Below are positions 9,124 to 10,586 of a DNA stretch of 10,586 bases, piece after piece (position 1 is the first letter of the stretch; each line of letters begins with the position of its first letter). A model generated the notes under the pieces. The model worked only from the letters and a program-made list of their open reading frames with translations, was not told the origin of the DNA and did no database searches. The position numbers and the translations under genes were made by a program. The DNA is taken from assembly GCA_002430835.1 (NCBI GenBank), contig DJDA01000069.1, positions 1-10,586 on the forward strand, read 5' to 3'. The stretch is from Brevundimonas sp. UBA5936. Lineage in GTDB: Bacteria; Pseudomonadota; Alphaproteobacteria; Caulobacterales; Caulobacteraceae.

Positions 9124-9560
9124 CGATAGGCCTCAATGCGAGAGGTGAATTCAGGAGGAACTTGATGGGGTTCAAAGAGGCGAAGGGCGCCGTTTGGAGC
9201 TTCCATCCCCAGCACCAGATCGCCGACTTTCACACGCTGAAAATCGACGCACACCATGCCGGCGTAGTCACCAAGGCGACGAACGCTCTCGGCTGCCGTC
9301 AGGGCATAGGTCGGCTTGGGCTGGCCTTGGATCGCTTCCAGACGCTCGATGACGGCCCGCGATTCGGTGATTTCCAGCGTCGTCGTACGGCGGGGCTCCG
9401 GCAGCGTCTCCACGGTGGTCACTCGACCAATGAAGAGCGTGGGGCCGTCCGCGCGCAGGATCGAGGGCCAGTGGGGCGGAGGTTCGGGGATGCAGGCGGC
9501 GGCGGGCGCCGTGCCGAGGGCCGCGATTGCGAATGCGATGATCAGGGCGCCGGTCTTCAT
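9120..9560 (-). CDS. Small exported protein of unknown function inside the bkd operon
   Basis: Not recognised. The 146-residue product begins MKTGALIIAFAIAALG and continues to APAAAC, a typical signal peptide with probable cleavage near residue 22. AAAC is a poor lipobox, so a lipoprotein is possible but less likely. The mature part has two cysteines (Cys23 and Cys104) that could form a disulfide and is mostly beta-prone (TLFIGRVTTVETL, TTTLEITES, VKVGDLVLGM). The opening CIPEPPP and the FIGRV...VGDLVLGM spacing faintly recall secreted NTR/TIMP-like beta-barrel proteins, but this is weak. ATG 9560 is preferred over ATG 9569 because GAGG stands 9 bases before it, whereas it touches the earlier codon directly. 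The gene lies 60 bases after bkdB, behind a hairpin, and its TGA overlaps the TTG start of lpdV. An exported protein is an odd member of a cytosolic dehydrogenase operon. Confidence 0.75.
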   Translation of the reverse strand: MKTGALIIAFAIAALGTAPAAACIPEPPPHWPSILRADGPTLFIGRVTTVETLPEPRRTTTLEITESRAVIERLEAIQGQPKPTYALTAAESVRRLGDYAGMVCVDFQRVKVGDLVLGMEAPNGALRLFEPHQVPPEFTSRIEAYR

Positions 9561-9574
9561 CTGCTGCATCCTCT

Positions 9575-9607
9575 GCTCTGCTCATCCTTCGCCAGGACGA
9601 GCAGAGC
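9575..9607 (-). promoter_or_regulatory. RNA hairpin between bkdB and the exported-protein gene
   Basis: On the minus strand, GCTCTGCTC and GAGCAGAGC form a 9-bp stem, extended by a G-U pair and then TCCT/AGGA around the loop GGCGA. On the plus strand the same position would be an A-C mismatch, so the full 14-pair stem exists only in RNA of the operon's direction. It starts 14 bases after the bkdB stop codon, and the GAGG ribosome site of the next gene begins one base after the stem. No T-run follows, so full termination is unlikely. mRNA processing, stability or translational control is more plausible. Confidence 0.6.
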
Positions 9608-9620
9608 GGGTTGGAGTTGA

Positions 9621-10586
9621 TCAGTTCATCCAGAGCGTGGCCGGGTTTTCCAGCAGGTTCTTGATCTTCTGCACGAAGACCGCCGCGTCGTGGCCGTCGA
9701 CGATACGGTGATCGAAGCTGGAGGACAGGTTCATCATCTTGCGCACGACCATCTGGCCGCCCCGCACTACGACGCGTTCTTCGATCTTGTTCGGACCGAC
9801 GATGGCGACTTCGGGGTGGTTGATGATGGGCGTGTGCACCACACCGCCGAGCGTGCCCAGCGAGGTGATGGTGATGGTCGAGCCGCTGAGCTCCTCGCGC
9901 TTGGCGCTGCCGTCCTTGGCGGCGCCCGAGACGCGGGCGATCTCCTCGGCCGTGTCGTAGGCGTCGCGCGCCTCGGCATGACGGACGACCGGGACCATCA
10001 GGCCGTTCGGCGTCTGGGCGGCGATGCCCAGATGGACGGCGTTGTGCTGGGTCAGCACGCCCGCCTCGTCGTCATAGGTGGCGTTGATGTTCGGCTGGTC
10101 CTTCAGGGCCACGACGATGGCGCGGGCGATGAAGGGCAGGACGTTCAGCTTGGCGCGGCCGGTGCCCTTGTTCTGGGCGTTCAGGTGGGCGCGCAGCTCT
10201 TCCACCGCCGTCATGTCGATGTCCTCGACATAGGTGATGTGCGGGATGCGACGGACGCTCTCGGCCATCTTCTCCGCGATCTTGCGGCGCAGGCCGATAA
10301 TGCGGACTTCGTTGGTTCCCTCGGCCTTGGCGTAGAGCGAACCGCCCGAGGCCGTGGCCGGGGCGAACGTGCCGCCGCGCGCGACGAAGGCGTCCAGATC
10401 GGCGTGCTCGATACGGCCCGCGGGGCCGCCGCCCGGCACGAAGACCAGGTCGATCCCCAGATCACGCGCGCGGTTGCGCCCGGCGGGGGAAGCCAGCGGG
10501 CGCTCGCCCGGCTGGCGGCCGGTCAGGGCCGGAACGGGTTTGGCGTCGGCCTTGGGCGCAGCCGCAGGCTTGGCGGCCGGTGCGGC
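9621..10586 (-). CDS. bkdB: Lipoamide acyltransferase (E2) of branched-chain 2-oxoacid dehydrogenase, N-terminus outside window
   Basis: C-terminal 321 residues of the E2 core of the branched-chain 2-oxoacid dehydrogenase complex, which transfers the acyl group from lipoyl-lysine to CoA in Val, Leu and Ile breakdown. The frame is open to the window edge. Fragment residues 1-20 are an Ala/Pro/Lys linker. About 30-68 are the peripheral subunit-binding domain that holds E1 or E3 (PLASPAGRNRARDLGID, then GPAGRIEHADLDAFV). The catalytic domain follows, with the active-site motif HRIVDGHD (His293, Asp297 of the fragment). RRIPHITYVEDIDMTA, NINATYDDEAGVLT, NGLMVPVVRHAEA and VVRKMMNLSSSFDHR match my recollection of Pseudomonas BkdB closely, and better than pyruvate or 2-oxoglutarate E2. 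The lipoyl domain should lie to the right of the window. A GTG at 10439 is an internal valine, not a start. E1 genes bkdA1 and bkdA2 are expected further upstream. Confidence 0.93.
   Translation of the reverse strand, partial: AAPAAKPAAAPKADAKPVPALTGRQPGERPLASPAGRNRARDLGIDLVFVPGGGPAGRIEHADLDAFVARGGTFAPATASGGSLYAKAEGTNEVRIIGLRRKIAEKMAESVRRIPHITYVEDIDMTAVEELRAHLNAQNKGTGRAKLNVLPFIARAIVVALKDQPNINATYDDEAGVLTQHNAVHLGIAAQTPNGLMVPVVRHAEARDAYDTAEEIARVSGAAKDGSAKREELSGSTITITSLGTLGGVVHTPIINHPEVAIVGPNKIEERVVVRGGQMVVRKMMNLSSSFDHRIVDGHDAAVFVQKIKNLLENPATLWMN

Noticed and set aside
7732..9129. A 465-residue plus-strand frame exactly opposite lpdV
   Set aside because: It is a mirror frame of a clearly identified enzyme, and its His/Gln/Gly/Asp-rich product has no recognisable motif.

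Overview
The window reads as chromosomal DNA of a GC-rich alphaproteobacterium, most likely Caulobacterales (Brevundimonas/Caulobacter-like). This placement is an inference from GC content (about 68% in sampled coding DNA), codon usage, gene style and intergenic palindromes; no rRNA or other phylogenetic marker is present. No CRISPR array, insertion sequence, phage gene, tRNA or rRNA was seen.

Layout. (1) Bases 1-3666, minus strand: a BCCT-family compatible-solute transporter followed 72 nt later by a Tat-exported beta-lactamase-fold serine hydrolase, probably co-transcribed. A CTCCC/GGGAG palindrome lies just past the hydrolase. (2) Bases 3667-3818: a divergent intergenic region with a heat-shock-like promoter candidate for clpB. 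(3) Bases 3819-6404, plus strand: a full-length ClpB disaggregase whose catalytic residues fall at the same numbers as in E. coli. It ends in a strong hairpin (6428-6462) shared with a convergent 62-residue basic protein of unknown function in a lower-GC stretch. (4) Bases 6742-6894: a large imperfect inverted repeat with a nested central hairpin, lying 29 bp upstream of a small solitary GIY-YIG nuclease-like gene (6924-7259). (5) Bases 7263-7619, minus strand: a YCII-like small protein converging on the GIY-YIG gene. (6) Bases 7726-10586, minus strand: the distal part of a branched-chain 2-oxoacid dehydrogenase (bkd) operon. It holds the E2 acyltransferase (N-terminal lipoyl domain outside the window), an unrecognised small exported protein, and E3 (LpdV-like), which starts at TTG and overlaps the stop codon of the small gene.

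How the genes work together. E2 and E3 serve one complex that oxidises 2-oxoacids from valine, leucine and isoleucine; the E1 genes should lie beyond the right edge. The transporter (osmotic stress) and ClpB (heat and aggregation) are stress genes in divergent orientation, with no direct functional link visible.

Most of the window is well-understood housekeeping and stress biology. The parts least explained by known families are the 153-bp palindromic element beside the GIY-YIG gene, the exported unknown protein inserted between E2 and E3 with a hairpin in front of it, and the small protein behind clpB.
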